A DNA stretch of 64,000 nucleotides from Variovorax beijingensis (lineage in GTDB: Bacteria; Pseudomonadota; Gammaproteobacteria; Burkholderiales; Burkholderiaceae_C), in NCBI RefSeq assembly GCF_007828835.1, contig NZ_VIVL01000009.1, positions 186,001-250,000 of the forward strand, in the 5' to 3' direction. Position numbers and translations under genes: made by a program. This document shows, piece after piece, positions 1-7,951 of the stretch. How positions within the stretch are numbered: position 1 is the stretch's first letter; the number at the start of each line of letters is the position of its first letter. A model generated the notes under the pieces. It saw only the letters and a list, made by a program, of their open reading frames with translations. It did no database searches and had not been told where the DNA came from.

Positions 1-2
1 AG

Positions 3-371
3 GCCTACCTTGTCGAGGACAGCCCTCTCATCCGCGAAAACCTCGTCGGCTTCCTGCACGACGTGGCCGACGCGGACGTGGTGGCCTGCGCCAGCAGCGA
101 GGAAGAGGCCGTGCGCTGGCTCGACAATCACCGCGACGACTGGGACCTCACCATCGTCGATCTTTTCCTGCAACGCGGCAATGGCCTGGGCGTGGTCAGG
201 GCCTGCCGCGGCCGCGCGGCCAAGCAGAAGGTCGTGGTGCTGAGCAACTACGCCACCTCCGAAATGCGCCAGCGCTCCGCGCAGCTGGGCGCCGATGCCT
301 TCTTCGACAAGTCGGCCGAGCTCGACCAGCTGGTGGCCTACTGCGAAACGCTGCGTCACGCGCGCGACTGA
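3..371 (+). CDS. Response regulator receiver domain protein (5' end outside window)
   Basis: The reading frame is open from the left edge and ends at a TGA, so the start is missing. The visible 122 residues read as one receiver domain. They begin with the acidic pocket (YLVEDSPLIREN), followed by the phospho-acceptor Asp in TIVDLFL, a conserved Ser/Thr region (VVVLSNYA) and the Lys in ADAFFDKS. No output domain follows, so this is either a single-domain regulator or the C-terminal receiver of a larger protein. Its partner kinase is not visible. Confidence 0.85.
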   Translation, partial: AYLVEDSPLIRENLVGFLHDVADADVVACASSEEEAVRWLDNHRDDWDLTIVDLFLQRGNGLGVVRACRGRAAKQKVVVLSNYATSEMRQRSAQLGADAFFDKSAELDQLVAYCETLRHARD

Positions 372-477
372 GCCCGCTTCCGGGCGGCCCCGCCGGGACG
401 CCTTTCTGGGGTAAAACGCCACGCGGCCGTCGTGGCGGCCTTCGGCACACCCATTCCCAAGGAAAGAAAGCAGCGAG

Positions 478-1428
478 ATGAGCAACAGCACCATCGACTT
501 CAAGGGCCGCGTGGCCATCGTGACCGGCGCGGGCGGCGGCCTGGGCCGCCAGCATGCGCTGGCCCTGGCGGCGCGCGGTGCCAAAGTGCTGGCCAACGAC
601 CTGGGCGGTGCCCGCGATGGCTCCGGCGCCTCGGTGAGCGCGGCGCAGGCCGTGGTCGACGAGATCGAGGCCGCAGGCGGCCAGGCCATGGCCAACGGCG
701 CCTCCGTCACCGATTTCGAGGCGGTGCAGGCCATGGTGAAGCAGGCGGTCGACGCCTGGGGCCGGGTCGACATCCTGGTCAACAACGCCGGCATCCTGCG
801 CGACAAGAGCTTTGCCAAGATGGAGCTCGCCGATTTCAAGCTGGTGGTCGACGTGCACCTGATGGGCGCGGTGAACTGCACCAAGGCCGTCTGGGCGCTC
901 ATGAATGAGCAGAAGTACGGCCGCATCGTCATGACCACCTCGTCTTCCGGCCTCTACGGCAACTTCGGCCAGAGCAACTATGGCGCCGCCAAGCTCGCGC
1001 TGGTGGGGCTCATGCAGACACTGAGCATCGAAGGCGCGAAGAACGACATCCGCGTCAACTGCCTGGCGCCGACGGCGGCCACCCGCATGACCGAGGGACT
1101 GATGCCGCAGGAAGTGCTGGACGCGCTCAAGCCCGAGGCAGTGGTGCCCGCCATGCTGGTGCTGGCGGCCGAGAACGCGCCGAACCGCACCATCCTCTGC
1201 GCCGGCGCCGGCACCTTCGAGGCCGCGCACATCACGCTGACGCAGGGCGCCTGGCTCGGCATCGGCGTGGACACGCCCGAGCAGCTGGCCGCACGGCTCG
1301 CCGAGGTGACCTCGCGCGAGGGCGAGATCGTGCCGCAGAGTGGTTCGGCCCAGGGCAGCAACGAGGTCGGCAAGGCGATGGCCAACGCCCGCAAAGGCTC
1401 ATCCGCAATCCGGTCCATGGCCGCTTGA
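478..1428 (+). CDS. SDR family oxidoreductase, 3-hydroxyacyl-CoA dehydrogenase-like
   Basis: A 316-residue short-chain dehydrogenase. The nucleotide-binding motif TGAGGGLG lies at residues 16-23, NNAG near 101-104, and the catalytic Ser-Tyr-Lys set in TSSSGLYG and SNYGAAK. The stretch VNNAGILRDKSF and the GLYGNFGQ segment closely resemble the hydroxyacyl-CoA dehydrogenase half of MFE-2-type multifunctional enzymes, so an NAD-linked oxidation of a 3-hydroxyacyl-CoA is the likely reaction. An AAGGA ribosome site precedes the ATG. It is followed by an NTF2-like gene and a MerR gene on the same strand. The exact substrate cannot be read from the sequence. Confidence 0.9.
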   Translation: MSNSTIDFKGRVAIVTGAGGGLGRQHALALAARGAKVLANDLGGARDGSGASVSAAQAVVDEIEAAGGQAMANGASVTDFEAVQAMVKQAVDAWGRVDILVNNAGILRDKSFAKMELADFKLVVDVHLMGAVNCTKAVWALMNEQKYGRIVMTTSSSGLYGNFGQSNYGAAKLALVGLMQTLSIEGAKNDIRVNCLAPTAATRMTEGLMPQEVLDALKPEAVVPAMLVLAAENAPNRTILCAGAGTFEAAHITLTQGAWLGIGVDTPEQLAARLAEVTSREGEIVPQSGSAQGSNEVGKAMANARKGSSAIRSMAA

Positions 1429-1502
1429 CCTCGAGTGCACTCGAGCATTTCCAATGGGTTTCGCCGGGCCTTCCGGTTCATTCATTCCCCAGGAAAGCAG
1501 CC

Positions 1503-1934
1503 ATGAACACGACAGACGACAGCAGGGCGCTGGTGCAGCGCATCCATTCCGAGCTGGACCAGGGCAACGGCCAGTTCTTCATCGACAGCCTGGCCGACGA
1601 CGCCCGCTGGACGCTCCAAGGCAGCACGCCGTGGTCGCGCACCTACGCGGGCAAGGCCGCCATCCGCGAAGAGCTGCTCAAGCCGCTGTTCGCGCAGTTC
1701 GCCGGGCCCTACGTGAGCAGGACCGAGCGCATCATTGCCGAGGGCGACCGCGTGGTGGTGCTGTTCAGCGGCGACGTGCCCACCCGGGCCGGCAAGCGCT
1801 ACAACAACCGCTACTGCTACATCTACCGCATCGAAGGAGGCAAGGTGAAAGAGCTGACCGAGTACTTCGACACCGCACTGGTCGAGCAGGCGCTCGAGGC
1901 GCCGCCGGCGGCGGTTCCTGCCCATGCCGGCTGA
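1503..1934 (+). CDS. NTF2-like / SnoaL-like protein
   Basis: A 143-residue small alpha+beta protein with NTF2/SnoaL character: an N-terminal helix (ALVQRIHSELDQG), a DDARWTLQG strand and a central YAGKAAIREELL segment. Families of this type are ketosteroid-isomerase-like enzymes or polar-ligand binders. The start at 1503 is chosen over an upstream in-frame ATG because AGGAAAG lies 6-7 bases before it. The last 11 bases overlap the next gene (MerR), so the two are probably translationally coupled. Its place behind an SDR gene suggests an accessory role in the same conversion, which is inference. Confidence 0.8.
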   Translation: MNTTDDSRALVQRIHSELDQGNGQFFIDSLADDARWTLQGSTPWSRTYAGKAAIREELLKPLFAQFAGPYVSRTERIIAEGDRVVVLFSGDVPTRAGKRYNNRYCYIYRIEGGKVKELTEYFDTALVEQALEAPPAAVPAHAG

Positions 1935-2370
1935 GGGCGGCGCGCCCTTTCACATCGGGGAGCTGGCACAGCGCACCGGCCGCACCGTGCATGCCATCCG
2001 CTGGTACGAAACGCAGGGCCTGGTGCCGGGCGTCGTGCGCGACGATGGCGGACGGCGCCTGTACGGCGAGCTGCACGTCGGCTGGCTCGACCTGATGGAC
2101 CGGCTGCGCCGCACCGGCATGTCGATTGCGGGGATGCGCGAATACACCGCGCTGGCGCTGCAGGGCAAGGCCACGCTGCGCCAGCGCCGCGACCTGCTTG
2201 CCGCGCACCGCGCGCGCGTGGCCGAGACCATTGCGGACTGGAACCAGGCGCTGTCGCTGGTCGAGCGCAAGATCGATTTCTACGACGACTGGATGCAAAG
2301 CGGCCACCGGCCGCCCCTGCTGCCCGCTGAAGCGCCGCGCGCGCCGCCGCCCCGGCGAAAGGCGCGGTAG
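1924..2370 (+). CDS. MerR family transcriptional regulator
   Basis: A 148-residue regulator with an N-terminal winged helix typical of MerR (FHIGELAQRTGRTVHAIRWY at residues 9-28, then the GLVPG wing). A dimerisation coiled coil runs over about 85-125. No cysteine is present, so it is unlikely to sense metals or thiol oxidation in the way MerR, CueR or SoxR do; a small organic ligand is more likely. The Pro/Arg-rich tail is probably disordered. The gene overlaps the end of the NTF2-like gene, so it may control the SDR/NTF2 operon it belongs to. Confidence 0.88.
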   Translation: MPAEGGAPFHIGELAQRTGRTVHAIRWYETQGLVPGVVRDDGGRRLYGELHVGWLDLMDRLRRTGMSIAGMREYTALALQGKATLRQRRDLLAAHRARVAETIADWNQALSLVERKIDFYDDWMQSGHRPPLLPAEAPRAPPPRRKAR

Positions 2371-2379
2371 CCCGGTTGC

Positions 2380-2739
2380 CTACTCCGCGATGAAGCCCGT
2401 GTCCTTGCGGATCGAATCGCGGTCGCGGTGGTTGTTCAGGCGGCCCAGCGTGTTGTCGAGCAGGCGCTTGAGCTTGTCGGCTGCGCCGCGGAAGGCTTCG
2501 TCGAGGGTGGTGGCGTGCTGGGTGACGGCCAGCGGCTGATGGTGGGCCAGGCGTGCTTCCATTACGCAGCACTTGTCTCCGGCGCCGGCCTTGTCGTGGT
2601 TCTCGTCGCTCAGATGCACTTCGACGCGGGTGACGTCGTCGACGAAGCGGCCCAGCTGCTGTTTGATCTCGGCGTCGGCCCAGCGCTCCAGCGCGTCCTT
2701 GTTGTTGACACCATTGCTCGTGTTGACCTGGATCTGCAT
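2380..2739 (-). CDS. HPF/RaiA-family ribosome-associated protein
   Basis: A 119-residue protein that starts MQIQVNTSNGV and continues with RFVDDVTRVEVHLSDEN and a helix-rich second half (TLDEAFRGAADKLKRLL). This is the pattern of the HPF/RaiA fold that binds the ribosome decoding centre and promotes hibernation under stress. It has only the N-terminal domain, like short HPF or YfiA, not the long dimerising form. It lies downstream of a CBS-domain gene on the same strand, with about 100 bases between them that could hold its own promoter. Confidence 0.82.
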   Translation of the reverse strand: MQIQVNTSNGVNNKDALERWADAEIKQQLGRFVDDVTRVEVHLSDENHDKAGAGDKCCVMEARLAHHQPLAVTQHATTLDEAFRGAADKLKRLLDNTLGRLNNHRDRDSIRKDTGFIAE

Positions 2740-2838
2740 GCCTTGTCCCTGATGATGGATGAACGAGCCTCTACTGTGCGCCCTAAACGCCCCAGGTACG
2801 CGTAGGCATGTTCCCCAACCCCCGGAACGGGGCGGGAT

Positions 2839-3267
2839 TCAGCTCTGGATATAGGTCGTGAGCTGCGCGATGGTTGCCTCGTGGTCGGCAATGATGTCGT
2901 CCATCAGGTCCTGGATGGAGATCATGCCCACCACCTTGGTGCCATCGACCACCGGCAGGTGGCGGAACTTGCGCTGGCTCATCAGCGCCATGCAGGCGCG
3001 CGTGCGGGTCTGCGGGGTCACGGTCATCACGTCGGGCGTCATGATCTCGCGGACCTTCATCTCCTTGGAGTTCTTGCCTTGCAGCGCCACCTTGCGGGTG
3101 TAGTCGCGTTCGGACAGGAAGCCCACCAGCCTGTCACCGTCCATCACCATCAGCGCGCCCACCTCGAAGCGCGCCAGCGTGGCCAGCGCATCGAACACGC
3201 TGGTGTCGGGCGAGGTGCGCCAGGCCGCGGAATCGTGGCGCTTGAGCAGTTCGGAGACGGGTTTCAT
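2839..3267 (-). CDS. CBS domain-containing protein
   Basis: A 142-residue protein made almost entirely of a tandem CBS pair (first about residues 8-64, second about 75-132), with motifs such as VGFLSERDYTRKVAL and FRHLPVVDGTKVVGMIS. CBS pairs bind adenosyl ligands and report cell energy state. The start at 3267 is preferred over a longer in-frame start at 3330 because GGAG sits 8 bases upstream. The neighbour on the same strand is an HPF-like hibernation factor, so a shared stress role is plausible. Confidence 0.88.
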   Translation of the reverse strand: MKPVSELLKRHDSAAWRTSPDTSVFDALATLARFEVGALMVMDGDRLVGFLSERDYTRKVALQGKNSKEMKVREIMTPDVMTVTPQTRTRACMALMSQRKFRHLPVVDGTKVVGMISIQDLMDDIIADHEATIAQLTTYIQS

Positions 3268-3412
3268 CGCGGTAACTCCATCAAAAAGGTTCGACTTCGA
3301 CCGGCGCGTCCATGCGCCGCACTCGGTCAAATGATAGGGGCGGAACCTCCTCCGCGATGCAAAAACCTCCAGGAGATTGCGTGTGCCGCGCCGGCACGCG
3401 CACCCACGCGAA

Positions 3413-4012
3413 CTAAGGTGTTGCTGCGAGCACGCGGCTGAGCGCCACCGGGTCGCCCACCACGGCCTTGACCAGGCCCTTGTCGTCGAAGCTCACCTGG
3501 TACTCCGACCAGCTGTCGCGCCAGTAGCGCCAGATGGGCGCATCGAGGCTGGGGTTCTCGCTGGCCACCGGATAGCCGATGGCCATCAGCACCTGTTCGC
3601 GCGTCATGCCGGGCGCCACTTTTCCGGCCATGATGGCGTCGCGCACGGCGGGCGGGAAGGCGGCCATCTTCAGCTTGGGATCTTCGGTCACCACGTAGCG
3701 CTGCGCGAAGTCGATCAGGGTGATGTTGCGGCTGTAGTCGTTCTTGATGCGCTGGGGCTTGCCCGCGAGATCGAGGTTGAACCAGCGGAAGTCGTAGCCC
3801 GTGATGCGCGCCGGCGTGCCCACGGCCACGATGCTGGTGCCCTGCTCGTCGTAGTTGATGTCGCTGATCGAGTTGCCGTAGGTGCGCATGTTGCAGCACA
3901 GGTAGCCGCTGACCAGCGGGCCCGGCGGCGGCGAGGGACGCTGGGCGTGGACGACGGTCGCGGGAACGACGGTGGCTGCCAGCAGGGCGGCAGCGGCAAG
4001 GCGCTTGAACAT
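3413..4012 (-). CDS. Exported protein with BamE/SmpA-like C-terminal segment
   Basis: A 199-residue protein with a clear signal peptide (MFKRLAAAALLAATVVPATVVHA, cleaved after residue 23). The C-terminal part contains GMTREQVLMAIGYP followed by WRYWRDSWSEYQVSFDDKG. That is the recurring pattern of the BamE/SmpA/OmlA fold, in which a helix-turn is followed by strands. The middle is unique to this protein. There is no lipobox cysteine at the cleavage site, so it is probably a soluble periplasmic protein. Function unknown. Confidence 0.72.
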   Translation of the reverse strand: MFKRLAAAALLAATVVPATVVHAQRPSPPPGPLVSGYLCCNMRTYGNSISDINYDEQGTSIVAVGTPARITGYDFRWFNLDLAGKPQRIKNDYSRNITLIDFAQRYVVTEDPKLKMAAFPPAVRDAIMAGKVAPGMTREQVLMAIGYPVASENPSLDAPIWRYWRDSWSEYQVSFDDKGLVKAVVGDPVALSRVLAATP

Positions 4013-4217
4013 GGATTTCCCTCGGTACTTATTGAAAATGGCTGCGCATGCAGCGCGCGGATTCTAGAGGGCGCAGTGCGCCCAGGCGCAGGCAAAATGG
4101 GCCCGTGCAGCTACAGAAAGCGTAGCGGCGTGATTTGCCGCACAGCGCGGTCCACAATGCGCACCCGGCCTTCAGGCCCGCACCTTCCCCCACAGAGCGA
4201 AAGAAAGAACACCCTCG

Positions 4218-5189
4218 ATGGCGATCCAGTGGTTCCCCGGGCACATGTACACGACCCAGAAGGCCATCACCGAGCGGGTGAAGGACATCGACGTGGTCAT
4301 CGAGCTGCTCGACGCGCGCCTGCCCGGCTCCAGCGCCAACCCGATGCTGGCCGAACTCACGGCTGGCCGGCCCACGCTCAAGGTGCTCAACAAGCAGGAC
4401 CTGGCCGACCCCGCGCGCACGGCGCTCTGGCTTGCGCACTACAACGCGCTGCCGGCCACGCGCGCCATTGCGCTCGATGCGAGCCTGACCACACCCGCAC
4501 AGGCCATCGTGCGCGCCTGCCACGAGCTCTCGCCCAACCGCGGCGGCATGGCCAAGCCGATGCGCGTGCTGATCTGCGGCATTCCGAATGTCGGCAAGTC
4601 GACGCTCATCAACACGCTCACCGGCAGCCGCAAGGCCAAGACCGGCGACGAGGCCGGCATCACCAAGCTCGAGCAGCGCATCACGCTGGCCGACGATTTC
4701 TACCTGTGGGACACGCCCGGCATGCTGTGGCCGCGCATCGTGGTGCCCAAGAGCGGCTACAACCTGGCGGCCAGCGGTGCCGTGGGGCGCAATGCCTTCG
4801 ACGAGGAAGAGGTGGCGCTCGAACTGCTCAACTACCTGAAGGCGCATTACGCGGCGGGCATCACCGAACGCTTCAAGCTGGCCGAGTACGACGCCGCCGC
4901 CATCGCTGCCATGAAGGACGAAGAGGTGCTCGACGCCATCGGCCGCAAGCGCGGCGCGCTGCTGGGCAAGGGCCGCGTCAACCTGCAGAAGGCCGCCGAG
5001 ATCGTGATGCACGAGTTCCGTGCGGGCAACCTCGGACGCATCACGCTCGAGACGCCCGAGGAGTTTGCGCAGTGGCTCGCCGAGGGGCTGCGTGCCGATG
5101 CGGAGCGTGCAGCAAAGAAGGCGGCGCGCGGCAAGAAGCGCAAGCCGGCCGCCGAGTCCGCCGAGGGCGAAGGGCCACGGCCGGACTGA
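4218..5189 (+). CDS. ylqF: Ribosome biogenesis GTPase YlqF/RbgA
   Basis: A 323-residue circularly permuted GTPase. The G4 motif NKQD (58-61) comes before the P-loop GIPNVGKST (121-129), and G3 DTPG follows at 165-168. The N-terminus starts with the family hallmark IQWFPGHM. The C-terminal part is the helical RNA-binding region with a basic tail (KKAARGKKRK). RbgA-type proteins act in assembly of the large ribosomal subunit. A Fur-family gene follows 35 bases downstream on the same strand. Confidence 0.93.
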   Translation: MAIQWFPGHMYTTQKAITERVKDIDVVIELLDARLPGSSANPMLAELTAGRPTLKVLNKQDLADPARTALWLAHYNALPATRAIALDASLTTPAQAIVRACHELSPNRGGMAKPMRVLICGIPNVGKSTLINTLTGSRKAKTGDEAGITKLEQRITLADDFYLWDTPGMLWPRIVVPKSGYNLAASGAVGRNAFDEEEVALELLNYLKAHYAAGITERFKLAEYDAAAIAAMKDEEVLDAIGRKRGALLGKGRVNLQKAAEIVMHEFRAGNLGRITLETPEEFAQWLAEGLRADAERAAKKAARGKKRKPAAESAEGEGPRPD

Positions 5190-5224
5190 CCGGCCGCAGG
5201 CCGCCCGCCCACTATCATCGAGCC

Positions 5225-5674
5225 ATGCAACGCCTCACGCGCCAACGCAACGCTGTCTTTTCGGCCTTCAGCGACACCGGCCTGGTGCTGACCGCGCCGG
5301 AAATCCTCGAGCGCGCCCGTGCCATCGTGCCCGAGATCAGCCTCTCCACCGTGTACCGCCAGGTGTCCATGCTGCTGGCCGACGGCGAGATCGCCAAGGT
5401 CGAGCTGCCGGGCGAACCGGCGCGCTACGAAGTGGCCTGCAAGCCCGATGCGCACCCCCATTCGCACCATCACGGCGAAGAGGCCGACCACCACCATCAC
5501 TACTTTCACTGCAGCAGCTGCGGGCAGGTCTTCATGCTGCATGCCTGCCCCGGGCCCATGACCGACCTCGTGCCCAAGGGCTTCCAGGTGAAGAGCCATG
5601 AAGTGACGCTGCATGGCGTGTGCGCGGCCTGCGCCGGTGCCACCCGCAAGACGCGGACGCCCAGGGCCCACTGA
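5225..5674 (+). CDS. Fur family transcriptional regulator
   Basis: A 149-residue Fur-family repressor: winged helix over residues 1-70 (TAPEILERARAIVPEISLSTVYR), then a metal-binding half. A CxxC pair sits at 96-99 and another at 133-136, which is the structural zinc site. Residues 77-95 hold an unusual cluster of about ten histidines that could bind zinc or nickel. The length fits Fur or Zur. The His cluster makes Zur-like zinc sensing attractive, but the metal cannot be decided from the sequence. It follows ylqF closely and may be transcribed with it. Confidence 0.88.
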   Translation: MQRLTRQRNAVFSAFSDTGLVLTAPEILERARAIVPEISLSTVYRQVSMLLADGEIAKVELPGEPARYEVACKPDAHPHSHHHGEEADHHHHYFHCSSCGQVFMLHACPGPMTDLVPKGFQVKSHEVTLHGVCAACAGATRKTRTPRAH

Positions 5675-5688
5675 CGCTCGGCGGCAGG

Positions 5689-7311
5689 TCAGCGCATCTG
5701 CAGGCGCGCGTCCTTCGGATAGCTGATGGTGTAGTCGGCCGCGACGCGCGCGGTCTTGCCGGCATCCAGATCGAAGCGCCACATGGCCAGTCCAGGCTGC
5801 TTGTTCCAGGCCAGCTCGGCGGGCTGCGGCGAGAACTGCGCGGCCACGCGCACCTGTTCGTCCACCGAAACGGGAGCCGCCTCGAGCACCTGCACCGCGA
5901 TCGGCGTGCGGTGGCGGTTCTCCACCACGTAGGCGCGCTGCACCTTGCGCTCGGCGCGCGAGCCGGCAAAGCCTCCCGTGCCCTGGCTGTCGTTCTCGGG
6001 CTCGGCCTGCACGCGCACCAGTTCGTCGCGGCCGAAGGACAGCGTGAGCCTGGCGTCGCTCGGCGCGCTCCAGCGGCCGCTGCCGACGAAGTTGCCGTCG
6101 CGGTAGAGCTGCAGCGCACCGGCCGGCCAGACGCCCGCCGGCTGCGCAAGCTCGGCCACCAGGAAGGCGCTGGCGTCCACGCGCGGGCTGGTGCGGGCCG
6201 CGAGCTTGGCCGTGTCTTCGTGCTGGCCCAGCGCCAGCGTCACGCGCTGGCTGCTGGAGGGCACGTCGATGCTCTGGGGCACCGCGAATTCGGTGGCAAA
6301 GCTGTTGTCGAACACGTTGACGTCGAACAGAGGCTCCGTGGCTTCGGCCATGGCGCGCCGGTCGGCGGATGCGGCGGGCGCGGGCGCCGCCATCATCGCG
6401 GGCATGCCCCCCTGGACACGCGGCGGCGGCTCGATGCCGATGCGCCACGCGCTGGGCGCGCGGCCCGCGGTCTCGCGGCGCGGCTGGCCGGTGGAGAGCA
6501 CCAGCTTCACGCCGCGCCAGTCTTCGCCCGTGGCCTGCGCCACCAGCGCCTGGCGCTCGATGCGCACCTTGCTCGTGGCGGTGTCGAGCAGCGCGCGGTA
6601 AGTGGGCGTCCAGCCGGGGCCGGCGACCTGGTAGCTCAGCTTCACGTCGGCATCGGCGCTGGCGGCCAGCGTCACGGTCACGGCCATCACCTGCGCGCCA
6701 TGGCCTTGCGAGCGCTTGCGTTCGGCCAGCAGCGGGTTCAGCTGCCGGTCGATGTCGGCCTGCCTGCGCTGGATCTGGTGCTGCTTGAACAATGAGTCCT
6801 GCCCGGTGCGGCGCATCGCCTCGGCCATCGCGGCGAGGTTGCGCGCATCGATCGGCGTGCGAGCGCCCTGGGCCGATTCGCCGCTGCCGCCCGAGAGCCC
6901 TTTCAGGTAGCCCGTCACCATGCCGAGCGCGTCGTTCTCGGCCTGCAGCGCGGCTTTCTGGTCCTCGAGCTCGCGGATGCGGCCATCGAGCGCGCTGGTG
7001 GCGCAGCGGGGCGACAGTTCGCGCGCCTCGCTCAGCACCGAGGTCTCGCCCACGCGCACCGATGCGCCGGCCGACACCTGCAGGCTCTGTACATCGAGGC
7101 CCGCGGGCAGGCAGGCGAAGGTGACCGACCGGCTGCCGGCCGCAATGCGCGCGACGCGCTCCACGGTGGCGCTGCCGGGGTAGACCTTGACCTGGGTGAT
7201 GCGCGAGTTGTCGGCTGCGGGTTGCGCGTGGGCGCCGGCGCTTGCCGCCAGCCAGGCGATGGCGGCGAAGCTGGCACGGAGAAGAAAGAAGGCGGTGGAG
7301 GGTGCTTGCAT
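5689..7311 (-). CDS. MuiA-like DUF4139/DUF4140 domain protein
   Basis: A 540-residue exported protein. After a signal peptide (ending ASAGAHAQ) it has a short beta domain of DUF4140 type (ITQVKVYPGSATVERVARI), a coiled coil (ELEDQKAALQAENDALG) and a large C-terminal beta-rich DUF4139 domain with the family stretch LSYQVAGPGWTPTYRALLDT. Proteins of this set are annotated as mucoidy inhibitor MuiA, but their biochemistry is not established. The start at 7311 is chosen over one 60 bases further upstream because GAAGG lies 6 bases before it. Confidence 0.85.
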   Translation of the reverse strand: MQAPSTAFFLLRASFAAIAWLAASAGAHAQPAADNSRITQVKVYPGSATVERVARIAAGSRSVTFACLPAGLDVQSLQVSAGASVRVGETSVLSEARELSPRCATSALDGRIRELEDQKAALQAENDALGMVTGYLKGLSGGSGESAQGARTPIDARNLAAMAEAMRRTGQDSLFKQHQIQRRQADIDRQLNPLLAERKRSQGHGAQVMAVTVTLAASADADVKLSYQVAGPGWTPTYRALLDTATSKVRIERQALVAQATGEDWRGVKLVLSTGQPRRETAGRAPSAWRIGIEPPPRVQGGMPAMMAAPAPAASADRRAMAEATEPLFDVNVFDNSFATEFAVPQSIDVPSSSQRVTLALGQHEDTAKLAARTSPRVDASAFLVAELAQPAGVWPAGALQLYRDGNFVGSGRWSAPSDARLTLSFGRDELVRVQAEPENDSQGTGGFAGSRAERKVQRAYVVENRHRTPIAVQVLEAAPVSVDEQVRVAAQFSPQPAELAWNKQPGLAMWRFDLDAGKTARVAADYTISYPKDARLQMR

Positions 7312-7531
7312 GGAGAACCTTCGGAAGTGGATGGATGGCTTGTCTCCACTCATACGGCCGGGCTCGTCCAACGGGGTTAAGTCATTGCGGATTTTTTCGT
7401 CGCGGGCATTGCTGTCGCCAATGCAACCGCGGCGGCGCGGCCGGTCGCACGCGCGACGACCCGCGGCGGCTGCGCTTCATAAAGTGGGTCGTGCGCATCG
7501 CCGATGCATTTCTGCCCCGAGGAGACTTTCC

Positions 7532-7951
7532 ATGCTCGACACCATCCAGGCCATCAACAAGACCGCCGCCTTCAACCGCTGGGCCGGCTTCGAAGTCACC
7601 CGCGCGGCCGAAGGCGAAGCCGAACTGCGTATGCGATGGCGCGAGGAAGACATGGGCCAGTACGCCGGCTTCCTGCATGCGGGGCTCATCGGCGCCATGC
7701 TCGACACGGCCTGCGGCTTCGCGGCCGCCACGGTGGCCGGCCGCGTGCTGGCCTCGCACTTCTCGGTGAACTGTTTGTCGCCCGCGCTGGGCCGTGCCTT
7801 CATTGCGCGCGGCAAGGTGGTGAAGGCCGGACGCAAGCAGGTGTTCGCCACCGCCGAACTCTATGGCCAGGGCGATGGCGACAGCCTCAAGCTCGTGGCG
7901 ACGGGGAGCGCCATCCTGGTTCCGGTGCAAGAACCTCCGCCGGCGAAGTGA
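7532..7951 (+). CDS. PaaI family hot-dog thioesterase
   Basis: A 139-residue single hot-dog domain. The helix segment FLHAGLIGAMLDTACGFAA matches the PaaI/YdiI type, where the HAG..GAMLDTA region forms the active site that hydrolyses acyl-CoA thioesters. GAGGAG lies 9 bases before the chosen ATG. The 3' end overlaps the convergent acyltransferase gene by 65 bases. The substrate is unknown. Confidence 0.88.
   Translation: MLDTIQAINKTAAFNRWAGFEVTRAAEGEAELRMRWREEDMGQYAGFLHAGLIGAMLDTACGFAAATVAGRVLASHFSVNCLSPALGRAFIARGKVVKAGRKQVFATAELYGQGDGDSLKLVATGSAILVPVQEPPPAK

Noticed and set aside
3377..5674. A 765-codon plus-strand frame covering several genes.
   Set aside because: Only its last part, from 5225, is the Fur-family gene. 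The rest is antisense to a minus-strand exported protein or out of frame with ylqF.
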